Positions 1 to 7,579 of a stretch of 64,000 nt of DNA are shown here, one piece after another; position 1 is the first letter of the stretch; every line of letters begins with the position of its first letter. Origin of the DNA: CAWDMC01 sp963803295 (GTDB lineage Bacteria > Acidobacteriota > Terriglobia > UBA7540). The DNA is taken from NCBI GenBank assembly GCA_963803295.1, contig CAWDMC010000009.1, positions 372,001 through 436,000 on the forward strand, written 5' to 3'. Below the pieces are notes generated by a model. That model was given only the letters and a program-made list of their open reading frames with translations, was not told the DNA's origin and searched no databases. The translations under genes were made by a program, and so were the position numbers.

Positions 1-1022
1 CCACTGGCCAGTCCCACCAGCGCCGTCCCCGTGATCAGCCACAGCGCCTGGCTGGAGCTTGGCACGCGGGCGACGGGAATAAGCAGCAATCCGAAGAGAA
101 ACGCCACCGTGACAACGCCCTTGCGGGTACGAGTTTGATTCCAGCCGTGGTGGATGAGGCGGTCTGCAATCCAGCCGCCCAAAGGCTCTGCGAGGCCCCA
201 CACCACGTAAGGCAGCACTACTCCAAGTCCGGCCTTGAGCACGGTGAAATGGCGGGCGCTCATCAGGTAGTCCGGCAGCCAGGTCATCTCAAGGTACCAG
301 TAGTAATCGAAGCAAAAAAAGCCTAGGCAGATCCCAAGCAGATTCCTGTTCAGGGTAACAGAACGCCAGGACATGGGTGCCGTCTGGTGGTGATGCGAAC
401 GGGCGGCGAGGGTACTGGGGAAGGTTGCGATCCACGGGATCACCCAAAGCATTGCGGCGAAACCGACGATCAGAAACATCCGGCGCCAACCGAAATGGAC
501 AATGAGGAGCGCCGTCAGGGGCGCGCCGAGGGCAAGGCCGGCGCGTGTTCCGCAGTCGAAAATGCCGGAGGGTAGTCCCCGGTCCGGTGGCGGGAAGAGC
601 AGGCTCACAATCTTGGTGCCGCCGGGAAGATAGATCGCTTCGCCAATCCCCAGCAGAAGGCGAAAGAGGACCAGCGTACTGAGTCCGGCGGCCAGACCTG
701 TGAGTCCCTGGGAGAGCGACCATAGTAGGAAGGCCCCGGTGTACACCCAGCGCAGATTGTAGCGATCCGCCATCCACCCCATTGGCAACTGCATCAAGGC
801 ATAAGAGATAAAGAAGGAGGACAGCAGCCAGCCCTTCATCTCCGGGTCGAAGTGGAGGTCGTGCGCGATCAGCGGAAGAGCCACCGAGATGGTGCCGCGA
901 TCGAAATAGTTGATGACGGAGGCGAGAAACAGCAGGCCGATGATCCACCAGCGCCGGCTGGAATCCGAGTCGGAGGGGGCGCACCAGTCAGATACGGCGG
1001 GAGGTGGGTCGAACCCGGACAT
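1..1022 (-). CDS. MFS transporter, organic-acid (ACS/ExuT-like) family, 3' end outside window
   Basis: Inner-membrane secondary transporter of the major facilitator superfamily. The minus-strand frame is open from an ATG at 1022 to the window edge, giving about 340 residues without a stop, so the C-terminus is missing. The frame reads MSGFDPPPAVSDW, then a first membrane helix (GLLFLASVINYFDRGTISV). The D-R-G-T pattern after helix 1 and the W-x-x-D-R-Y loop between helices 2 and 3 match anion:cation symporters such as the hexuronate, galactonate and glucarate carriers. Helices 4-9 follow, with a second W-I-A-D-R loop in the C-terminal half. The substrate is inferred from the family only; a sugar acid is the best guess. 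The overlapping longer-looking frames are shadows of this one. Confidence 0.85.
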   Translation of the reverse strand, partial: MSGFDPPPAVSDWCAPSDSDSSRRWWIIGLLFLASVINYFDRGTISVALPLIAHDLHFDPEMKGWLLSSFFISYALMQLPMGWMADRYNLRWVYTGAFLLWSLSQGLTGLAAGLSTLVLFRLLLGIGEAIYLPGGTKIVSLLFPPPDRGLPSGIFDCGTRAGLALGAPLTALLIVHFGWRRMFLIVGFAAMLWVIPWIATFPSTLAARSHHHQTAPMSWRSVTLNRNLLGICLGFFCFDYYWYLEMTWLPDYLMSARHFTVLKAGLGVVLPYVVWGLAEPLGGWIADRLIHHGWNQTRTRKGVVTVAFLFGLLLIPVARVPSSSQALWLITGTALVGLAS

Positions 1023-1196
1023 GAGATTGCGTTCTCCAAAGTTGAGATGAACTTCGGAAGCATATCGCAGTCCACACCAAGGTCAAGCGGGTTTTTGTCT
1101 TACTGCGGAGCACGCAGAGGCGGAGATAGTGACTGAGGAGTTGATGCAGAAAACTCAAGGCGCTTCTCTGCATGCTCTGCGGTTAGACAGAGCCCA

Positions 1197-3152
1197 CTAC
1201 TGGTTCGGTGTACCAGGGATGTTTGGCGCCTTGGTAATCTTGCCGGACTTGGCGTCGGAAAGCTGCACTTGCGCCTGATCGAGAGTCGTTCCGGTAGCCT
1301 GACCGAATTGGGTGATGGCTTTGGCGTAGTTTGCGTAAGCAGTCACCCGGTTGCCCTGTTGCGTGGTAAGATCCCGCTGATCCTGGATCAATTGGAACAC
1401 GGTGGTCTCGCCCAGGTTGAACTTTTTCTGATCGGCATCCAAAGTCTGTTGGGCCAGGTCAACGGCTTTGGCGGCGGCGTTGATCTGTGCTTTGGCTTGA
1501 ATCACGGCGATTTCGGCGTTGCGGACATCCTGTCCGATGTTATTGAGCGATCGTTGTTTCTCAACCTTTAGCTGGCGTTCCTCGAGCAGGGCTTTGGCGG
1601 CGTCGGCTTGCGCCTGCCGGTTGCGGATGGGTATGCTCAGGTTGATTCCGAACGAGTAGTTCGGGTATACACCGCGAAAGGTTTGAGACAGTGCGTCGCC
1701 AAAACCACCAGGGAGATAGTCGACGACCCTGCCGTTGGCATCCCGAACAAGTTGCCTTCCTCCCAGTCCCGACGGCGCCCAACTCGCAAAGCCCTGCAGC
1801 GTGGGAAGCATGGAGTTGCGGACCGCCGCAATAGTAATGGATGACATGGAAAGGTTGAGGTCTGCCTGTTCGACCTCCGGCCGGTTCTTTTGGGCCATTT
1901 CGAGTGCCTTTTCAAGGGGCGGAATGTCATCGTTCCTAGGCTCAGGCAGCTTGTCACTGGGAACGACCTCCGCCGCCGCCAGTTCGGCATCGACCCTCTT
2001 GGCGATCTGGGTCTTCAGCACTTCGCCCTGCTGCCGGGCGTTGGTCTGGTTGACGATGAGCGTCTGTTGGTCGGCTGCTACTTCCGATTCCGCCCGGACT
2101 ACTTCGAGCGGCGCCAGGGTTCCGATCTCCACCTGCTTCTTGTTGTCGGAAAGCAGCCTTTGGGACAGCGCTAGCGCCTTTTCGGCTACACGGACGCTCT
2201 CCTGTGCCGCCGCCAGGCTCCAGTATTGTGTCTCCACGGCGGCGATGGAGGTGATGACCTGCTGACGAAACTGGCTGTCAGCAAACTTGGTTTCGCGCTG
2301 GGTGAGACGGATGAATTTGGCATTGGCACGGTAGCCAAAGCCATTCAGGAACTGCTGGCTGATGCCCACGATCGCGCCGTTCGACGCGTACGGATTGAAG
2401 AGTACGGTCGATGAATTCGTCGACTGCCGGAGGCCCTGCATTCCGATGGTGTAGCTGGTTCCAGTGAGAAACCCCTGCCCGAAGAATACTCCAGCATTGG
2501 TGGTTTGGTTAGTGATGTTCCGGACGCCCACGAGTTGCGAGATGTTAAGCGGAGTGGTGGCGTAATCCCAGCCTGCTGAGGCGAAGACGAACGGATCGCA
2601 GCACGCATTCTGGCCCGGATTGATGGCGCCATTCGAACCCGAGAAACCACCGGCGCTGCCGGTGCTGACCCCCGCGCCGCTGCTCAGACCGACGCCCGTC
2701 GCACCGGCAAACAGAGCGGTCGATTGAAACATGCCGGCCACGCCTCGGTTGGCGGCGCCGGACTTGGCGCGCAGAATGTCCGTCTGGGCAAAGGCCGGGG
2801 TGTAACGCGCCACATCGATATCGAGATTGTTCTGAATGGCCAAGGCCACAGCGTCGTCAAGCGACAAGTACAGCTTGCCGTCGCGGATCAGAGTGTGAAT
2901 AAGCTCCGAGTTGTTCATCCGCGGCTCGGGAACGAAACGAGGCTCGTAAGAAAAACCCGATAGCCAAGAGCCGCCAATTGAGTAATCGGGGCTGGTCGGA
3001 GTCTCCTGCGTGGTTTGCGCGGCCGTCTGCGCGGGACCCGGCGTGGAGGCGCCCTGCTGAGCGTTCAGGCCATAGGAACCAATCAACATGCCGAAGATCA
3101 GGGTCAGCACCAGGTACTGTCTGTGGAATCGTCGTGAGCTTCTCGGTTTCAT
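1197..3152 (-). CDS. TolC-family outer membrane efflux protein
   Basis: Outer membrane channel component of a tripartite efflux or type I secretion system. The 651-residue protein begins with a signal peptide (MKPRSSRRFHRQYLVLTLIF, followed by a small-residue cleavage region ending near NAQQ). It contains the duplicated alpha-helical OEP domain: coiled-coil stretches rich in A, E and Q at roughly residues 280-400 and 530-620 are typical of the periplasmic tunnel. The protein is longer than Escherichia coli TolC because of an extra Gly/Ser-rich segment around residues 130-200. That segment is common in my experience of acidobacterial homologues, but I cannot verify this here. No RND pump or adaptor gene is adjacent. 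A good promoter lies about 60 nt upstream. Confidence 0.9.
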   Translation of the reverse strand: MKPRSSRRFHRQYLVLTLIFGMLIGSYGLNAQQGASTPGPAQTAAQTTQETPTSPDYSIGGSWLSGFSYEPRFVPEPRMNNSELIHTLIRDGKLYLSLDDAVALAIQNNLDIDVARYTPAFAQTDILRAKSGAANRGVAGMFQSTALFAGATGVGLSSGAGVSTGSAGGFSGSNGAINPGQNACCDPFVFASAGWDYATTPLNISQLVGVRNITNQTTNAGVFFGQGFLTGTSYTIGMQGLRQSTNSSTVLFNPYASNGAIVGISQQFLNGFGYRANAKFIRLTQRETKFADSQFRQQVITSIAAVETQYWSLAAAQESVRVAEKALALSQRLLSDNKKQVEIGTLAPLEVVRAESEVAADQQTLIVNQTNARQQGEVLKTQIAKRVDAELAAAEVVPSDKLPEPRNDDIPPLEKALEMAQKNRPEVEQADLNLSMSSITIAAVRNSMLPTLQGFASWAPSGLGGRQLVRDANGRVVDYLPGGFGDALSQTFRGVYPNYSFGINLSIPIRNRQAQADAAKALLEERQLKVEKQRSLNNIGQDVRNAEIAVIQAKAQINAAAKAVDLAQQTLDADQKKFNLGETTVFQLIQDQRDLTTQQGNRVTAYANYAKAITQFGQATGTTLDQAQVQLSDAKSGKITKAPNIPGTPNQ

Positions 3153-3212
3153 TGCGTGTCCTTTTCCTTACTCATTATTCCGCTGGCTCGCGGATCAAAA
3201 AAATCAACGCAA

Positions 3213-3241
3213 GTTATAGGTACGGAATCTTTAGACGTCAA
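3213..3241 (-). promoter_or_regulatory. sigma70-type promoter of the TolC-like gene
   Basis: On the minus strand, TTGACG (3241-3236) and TATAAC (3218-3213) are separated by exactly 17 nt. The predicted transcription start is near 3206, leaving a 5' leader of about 54 nt with AAGGA-type ribosome binding sequence before the ATG at 3152. This is among the closest matches to a housekeeping promoter in the window. Confidence 0.65.
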
Positions 3242-3791
3242 GTTTCAAAGAAAGTCATGTGGGAAGCGCGTTTTTTGGTAACTCGGACGCGTGTAGCAAA
3301 TTAACATGCGAGATCCAAAGGCCCGAGGCTATGCGAATGAATTGAATCCCGGCCCCGAATGAAGGCGGATCGAGGAGGCCAACCCGATCGGTTAGTTTGT
3401 ACTCTCCGCGGCCTTCCGGTTTTCCGTACATCCTGCCAAAGACCACCAGTCTATCACCCCGGCGCCGGGGCTGTGAAGTTTGACCGCGTTCGGGTCCCCC
3501 CGGAGGAGCCTCACCACAAGCGGGCTTCGGCCTCTTCCGGGGCCGAGCCTTCTACCATCCTGGTTGCTGTTGAGCCCTTAGAGAAGTGCTCTCTCCTTCC
3601 AAAGCGCTGCAAGACCGCCGATCACTTGTTACTACGATTGGCGTCAGGAAATCCTTACGGCGGGGGTGACGATCGGTAAGCGTTCCTGGATTGGAGGCTG
3701 TTTGGGCGACTCACGAGTTCAGACAAGGCTCGAAAACGATTAGCCTTCCAAACTGACCGAATGGAAGGAAGAACAAGGCCGGCGCGTGTCT
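3242..3791. other. intergenic region, no gene recognised
   Basis: About 550 bases between the TolC promoter and the BlaI-like gene. Open frames here are short, overlap on both strands and show no family resemblance. A perfect 14-bp palindrome CCCCGGCGCCGGGG lies at about 3459-3472, and GC-rich inverted segments follow at 3520-3545. I looked for tRNA, tmRNA, RNase P, SRP and 6S signatures and saw none. Confidence 0.4.
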
Positions 3792-4202
3792 CTATAACAG
3801 GCTGGGATCGAGATCCTCCTTTCGCTGTGGGCGCAAAACTCGCGGTTCGGCTTCCGGCCCCTCCCGAATCAGGTTTCGCGCTCCCTCTTGCAGGTACTGA
3901 ACGAGCCTGAGGCGTGATCCCGCGAAGAAAGTCGCGACCAGACGTTCGATCGCCCGATCGCGCGCTTCTGCCTCGGTGATCAAGGGTCGGTAGAGATGCG
4001 CCTTGTTTTGCTTTTCGCGCCCCACCACGCCCTTACGGGCGAGTCGGTTCAGCATCGTCATTACGGTGGTGTAGGCGAGCGGGCGCTCGAGCGCGAGACG
4101 CGAGCGCACGTCATCGACGGTTGCACATCCCAGCGACCACACGGCTTTCATGCACTCGAGCTCGAGCGGAGGCAGATCAAGCTTGGGATCGCGAGTTTCC
4201 AT
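3792..4202 (-). CDS. BlaI/MecI/CopY-type winged-helix repressor
   Basis: Cytoplasmic transcriptional repressor of the penicillinase-repressor family, 136 residues, close to the family's usual 120-140. The N-terminal winged helix runs from about residue 9 (LPPLELECMKAVW) through the recognition helix region (YTTVMTMLNRLARKGVV). The C-terminal part is the helical dimerisation region. It starts 8 nt downstream of the YhaM-like stop and is probably co-transcribed with it. Usually such repressors sit beside an M56/BlaR1 sensor protease; none is present here. The inducing signal and targets are therefore unknown. Confidence 0.85.
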   Translation of the reverse strand: METRDPKLDLPPLELECMKAVWSLGCATVDDVRSRLALERPLAYTTVMTMLNRLARKGVVGREKQNKAHLYRPLITEAEARDRAIERLVATFFAGSRLRLVQYLQEGARNLIREGPEAEPRVLRPQRKEDLDPSLL

Positions 4203-4210
4203 TGACGGCC

Positions 4211-5152
4211 TTATCTCTTAAGTAGCTCTCTCCCGAGCGATCTGCTTCTTGACGTCCACTCACCCGGCTGATTCTCGTCGAGGGCATACTGGGCTTGCAT
4301 GCTTTCAAGCTTCGAGTCCAGGTCATCCAGATAATGAACCACGAGCGCCTCAGGAAACCGTGGTTCTTTGGGCGATCCCCATTCCAGCCGGCCATGGTGC
4401 GCGAGGATCATATGTTCCAGGCGAGTCTTCAATCCCGCCGGAAAATCAGGAATACAGCGGATCTTCTGCTGCACGATTTCGAGGCCCAGAGAAATATGGC
4501 CCAGCAATTGGCCGCGAGTCGAGTAGTAAAAGCTGCGCTCGTAGCTCAGCTCCTCGATCTTGCCAATGTCGTGCAGGATGATGCCGGCGAGTACCAGCTC
4601 GCGATCGAGCCAACTGTAGTGATCGCACACGCGCTCCGAGAGCGCGACCAGTGAAGTGACGTGCTCGATCAAACCACCAAGCCGGGCGTGATGATAAGCA
4701 GTGGCGGCAGGACACAGTTTGTATTTCGCCGCGATCGAAGCATCTTCCAGAATGGCAAGCAGCAACGAACGAAGCGGGCCCTCGCTTATCTGGAGGACGC
4801 GCTCCACCAGTGACGCATAGAGAATCTCGGGATTAAACCGGCTGCGCGGCAGGTAATCGAGCAGATCGATCTCCTGCTCGGGCAGGCGATTGATGTCGGT
4901 CAAGCGAAGCTGGCGAACGCCCTGGTGCTCCTCGATAGTGCCGGTGACTTCGACCACGTCATCCACAGCAAAGTCGAGCTGTCGTCCCTCAATCTCCCAA
5001 AGCCGGGCCCGCAGGGACCCCGTAGCGTCCTGAAGCTCGAGCGCCAGGTAGGCGCGGCCATTCGCCGTCAGGCGTTGCTCTTTGAACTGCACCAGGAACG
5101 TGGTGGTGACGGTCGCTTCCGGGGCGAGCGTGGCCGCGAAGTGCTGCTTCAT
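4211..5152 (-). CDS. YhaM-like 3'-5' exoribonuclease (OB-fold plus HD domain)
   Basis: Predicted nucleic-acid-binding phosphohydrolase related to Bacillus YhaM/CBF1. Residues 1-100 form an OB-fold (tRNA_anti-like). Residues 155-290 form an HD domain with the metal-binding order H-H-A-R (start), H-D-I-G-K (HD pair), H-I-S and H-H-G-R. The protein is 313 residues, the normal size for the family. Its ATG overlaps the stop of the upstream PPIase gene (ATGA at 5152-5149), which indicates translational coupling, and the BlaI-like gene follows. Exoribonuclease activity is known for the Bacillus enzyme and is inferred here. Confidence 0.85.
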   Translation of the reverse strand: MKQHFAATLAPEATVTTTFLVQFKEQRLTANGRAYLALELQDATGSLRARLWEIEGRQLDFAVDDVVEVTGTIEEHQGVRQLRLTDINRLPEQEIDLLDYLPRSRFNPEILYASLVERVLQISEGPLRSLLLAILEDASIAAKYKLCPAATAYHHARLGGLIEHVTSLVALSERVCDHYSWLDRELVLAGIILHDIGKIEELSYERSFYYSTRGQLLGHISLGLEIVQQKIRCIPDFPAGLKTRLEHMILAHHGRLEWGSPKEPRFPEALVVHYLDDLDSKLESMQAQYALDENQPGEWTSRSRSLGRELLKR

Positions 5153-6216
5153 TTGGTTGAGCCGCTGCTGTCTTCAGGTTTACCACTCTCAGGCTCGTTC
5201 TGGCTCAACACCGCGTCGATCAGGTGCTCGCCGCCGGTATCCGTGTAGCCGGGAGCGATGAAGATGTAGCTCTGCTTGCGCAGGGTCGCCAGATATTTGC
5301 GCAGATTGCTTTGAATCTGCATGTCATAAAGGTGATTGATAACCTGTTGCTGGACTTCTTCGAACTTCGGAATGCCGGCGCTGCGGCGTTCAAGCATCTT
5401 GAGAATCATGGGCCCGGCTTTCGAATCGAGCAAGCTGGTGGTTTCGTTGGGGTCCAGAGTCTTGATGGCGGTCTCGATGGCCGGGGACAGTGTCCCCTCT
5501 TTGAACCCGCCAATATCGCCACCTTGCTGAGCGGTGTCCCCGTCTGAGTACTTCTTGGCAACGGTCTCCCAGCGCTCGCCCGCCTTGAGTTCGGCTAAAG
5601 CCGCCTCGGAACGCTCCTTCACCTCTTCCGGCTTGTGCTTTTCCTTAGAAATGACGATTTCCGCCAGATGCACCTGAGGGGCAGTGGTAGCAAACTCCTG
5701 CTTGTGGGCGTCAAAGTACTTGCGGGCATCACTGGGGCCGACTGCAATCCGCGAGCCGACTTCGCGTCCGATCACTTCTCGCATCAGGATACTCCGCCGG
5801 ATGTTGTCGACGAAGTCCTCCCATATGAGGCCCTGTGACTCGACGGCCTTCTGCAGTTCCTCCTGGCTACCCAGCTTATGGTCGGCGCGGATGTCGTCGA
5901 GTTGCTTGACGACGTCGGTCTCCACGTTAATGTTATCGTCTTTAGCCTTTTGCACCATCAAATCCTGGTCGACCAGATCGCGGAGCAGGTTCTTGCCTTG
6001 ATCGCGCAGTTGGGCATCAAGCTCCGGCCCTTGATAGCGCTCCGAGAGCTGCGCCCGGAGCTTGGCGACCTCGCGATCGAACTGGATTTGGGTGATTATG
6101 TCGCTGTTGATGCGCGCTACGATGCGGTCCGAGATGACTCGCTTGGCGAATGCCGGGGGAACGAGCGTCAGGGCCAGTAGTGCGCCACCGATCCTCCAAT
6201 GCATCTTTGTGTTCAT
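5149..6216 (-). CDS. SurA/PpiC-like periplasmic peptidyl-prolyl isomerase
   Basis: Periplasmic chaperone and parvulin-type prolyl isomerase, probably assisting outer membrane protein folding. It is 355 residues. There is an N-terminal signal peptide (MNTKMHWRIGGALLALTL then PPAFA). Residues 25-170 are a SurA-like N-terminal helical domain (RIVARINSDIITQ). Residues 180-280 are a parvulin domain with the conserved HLAEIVISKE strand, the YSDG segment and the GGDIGGF motif. The C-terminal helix (VQQQVINHLYDMQIQ) completes the SurA-like layout. It heads an apparent operon with the YhaM-like and BlaI-like genes. An in-frame second ATG at 6204 is a possible alternative start. Confidence 0.9.
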   Translation of the reverse strand: MNTKMHWRIGGALLALTLVPPAFAKRVISDRIVARINSDIITQIQFDREVAKLRAQLSERYQGPELDAQLRDQGKNLLRDLVDQDLMVQKAKDDNINVETDVVKQLDDIRADHKLGSQEELQKAVESQGLIWEDFVDNIRRSILMREVIGREVGSRIAVGPSDARKYFDAHKQEFATTAPQVHLAEIVISKEKHKPEEVKERSEAALAELKAGERWETVAKKYSDGDTAQQGGDIGGFKEGTLSPAIETAIKTLDPNETTSLLDSKAGPMILKMLERRSAGIPKFEEVQQQVINHLYDMQIQSNLRKYLATLRKQSYIFIAPGYTDTGGEHLIDAVLSQNEPESGKPEDSSGSTK

Positions 6217-6311
6217 ACCTTCAAAACCTCGCTATTAGTAGTGCGGCACCGCCGAAAATGATGTCGCAATTCTGCAATTCTTACCGAAAACTCGAAATAC
6301 GGTCGCCTATC

Positions 6312-6390
6312 CCCTTAGGATGCATTCCACATGGGATTGTATGGCCAGCTCTCGTCCCAAGCAAGGTGTTTTCAACTCCCTTAGGATGCA
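6312..6390. repeat. two 13-bp direct repeats upstream of the PPIase gene
   Basis: CCCTTAGGATGCA occurs at 6312-6324 and again at 6378-6390, 66 bp apart, in the 220-bp gap between the nucleoside hydrolase stop and the PPIase start. The spacing is close to six helical turns, as for paired protein-binding sites, but no promoter can be firmly tied to them. Confidence 0.5.
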
Positions 6391-6437
6391 CGTTTCCCGT
6401 CCGTTGCCTGCTGATTGTCCGGGTTAGAAGGCGATAG

Positions 6438-7511
6438 CTACGATCCAGGTAGAGGCGAGGACATCAGGTCGATGAATAGCCGATTGAACTTCTCCTGGTT
6501 CACGTCCGTCACCACGTGGATGGGCGGTCCCGTTAGGCTCGGCTTGTCGCGCTCGGGCCAACTCAGCGTATCTCCGTAATTGGGACCGTGCTCAAGGTTG
6601 ACGTCGAGGTAATAGTCTTTTTCTTTAGTGATAAAGGTGGGATCGACGGCGGCAACGGCTGGAAGCTCATCCCACATAAAGTCAACCTCGGTGTAGAAAT
6701 ACTTGAGGAGATAGGCTCCGAGCGGTGTTCCGCGATTGGCAATTTGCTCCGCCATGGCTTTGGTGAAATGGGTCTTGATGGAAACGTCTACGGTAAACGC
6801 CGTCACTCTCGTCCACGGCGCCGTTAGGACGATGTGGGCGGCCTCGGGATCAAACCAGAAGTTGAATTCGTGCCGTGGGTCCACTTCCCACTCCGGTTCA
6901 TCCGACACGGGATTGAGGCTTCCACCCATGAATAGCAATTCTCGAACGAGTGAAGGAAACTCAGGATCGAGCCGGACCGCCAGGGCTAGATTGGTCATCG
7001 GACCGTCAGCGACAATCGCGACCTGATGCGGGTATTGGCGGACCATCCGTACCAGAAAGTGGGCAGCGTCTTCAGAGGAGGGCTTGGCAGCCGGCATCCC
7101 TTCGGGTACAGCCCCCGCTGGCACAGCAAAAGGTTCGTGCCACCACCGCGGGTCCCACGCGCCCATGTAATTGATCTTGCCGTAGAGTTGTTCGGCGAAA
7201 AGCGCTTCCTGGCGGGTGTGAACCAGCGGGAACACGGCTCCGGGCAGCACTGGAATATCCGTGCGGCCAACGATTTCCAGCAGACGCAGAGTGTGGGAGA
7301 CCTCTTCGTCGCGCCATTGGTCACCGGTGACCACGGTAATACCCAGGGTCTCGATCGCGCGGGACTCGACCAGGGCCATGATCGCTTGCAGGTTGCTACC
7401 GCCGGGTCCGGCGGCATCCTGATCGATGATGACTTTGCGGCACGCTAGTCCGAATGCGGGAAGGCGCAACAGCGTCAGGAACAAAATAGAGATGGATGAT
7501 CCTCGTCTCAT
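6438..7511 (-). CDS. exported nucleoside hydrolase-like protein
   Basis: Member of the inosine/uridine-preferring nucleoside N-ribohydrolase superfamily. I start it at the ATG at 7511 (MRRGSSISILFLTLLRLPAFG), which gives a signal peptide and 357 residues; an upstream in-frame ATG would run into the TonB-receptor gene. The N-terminal metal loop reads IIDQDAAGPGGSNLQAI. The family standard is D-T-D-x-G-x-D-D, so the second Asp pair is replaced. Later family motifs are present: GPMTNLALA around residue 200, MGGSL, and N-F-W-F-D-P-E-A-A near residue 260. Lying directly downstream of an outer membrane receptor, it probably acts in periplasmic nucleoside or sugar scavenging; the substrate is unproven. 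Confidence 0.8.
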   Translation of the reverse strand: MRRGSSISILFLTLLRLPAFGLACRKVIIDQDAAGPGGSNLQAIMALVESRAIETLGITVVTGDQWRDEEVSHTLRLLEIVGRTDIPVLPGAVFPLVHTRQEALFAEQLYGKINYMGAWDPRWWHEPFAVPAGAVPEGMPAAKPSSEDAAHFLVRMVRQYPHQVAIVADGPMTNLALAVRLDPEFPSLVRELLFMGGSLNPVSDEPEWEVDPRHEFNFWFDPEAAHIVLTAPWTRVTAFTVDVSIKTHFTKAMAEQIANRGTPLGAYLLKYFYTEVDFMWDELPAVAAVDPTFITKEKDYYLDVNLEHGPNYGDTLSWPERDKPSLTGPPIHVVTDVNQEKFNRLFIDLMSSPLPGS

Positions 7512-7579
7512 TATGCTCTGCAGGGAAACGCTGACCTCCTCAAAAGGGGAGGTCCAGGTAACCCGGCGCTTCGGCGTCT

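Noticed and set aside
289..984. 231-codon minus-strand frame near the window start
   Set aside because: It overlaps the MFS transporter in another frame. The transporter frame gives proper membrane helices and family motifs; this one does not.
3460..3790. Possible structured RNA upstream of the BlaI-like gene
   Set aside because: GC-rich stems exist, but I could not match any tmRNA, RNase P, 6S, SRP or riboswitch consensus, and the stems are not arranged in a recognisable fold.
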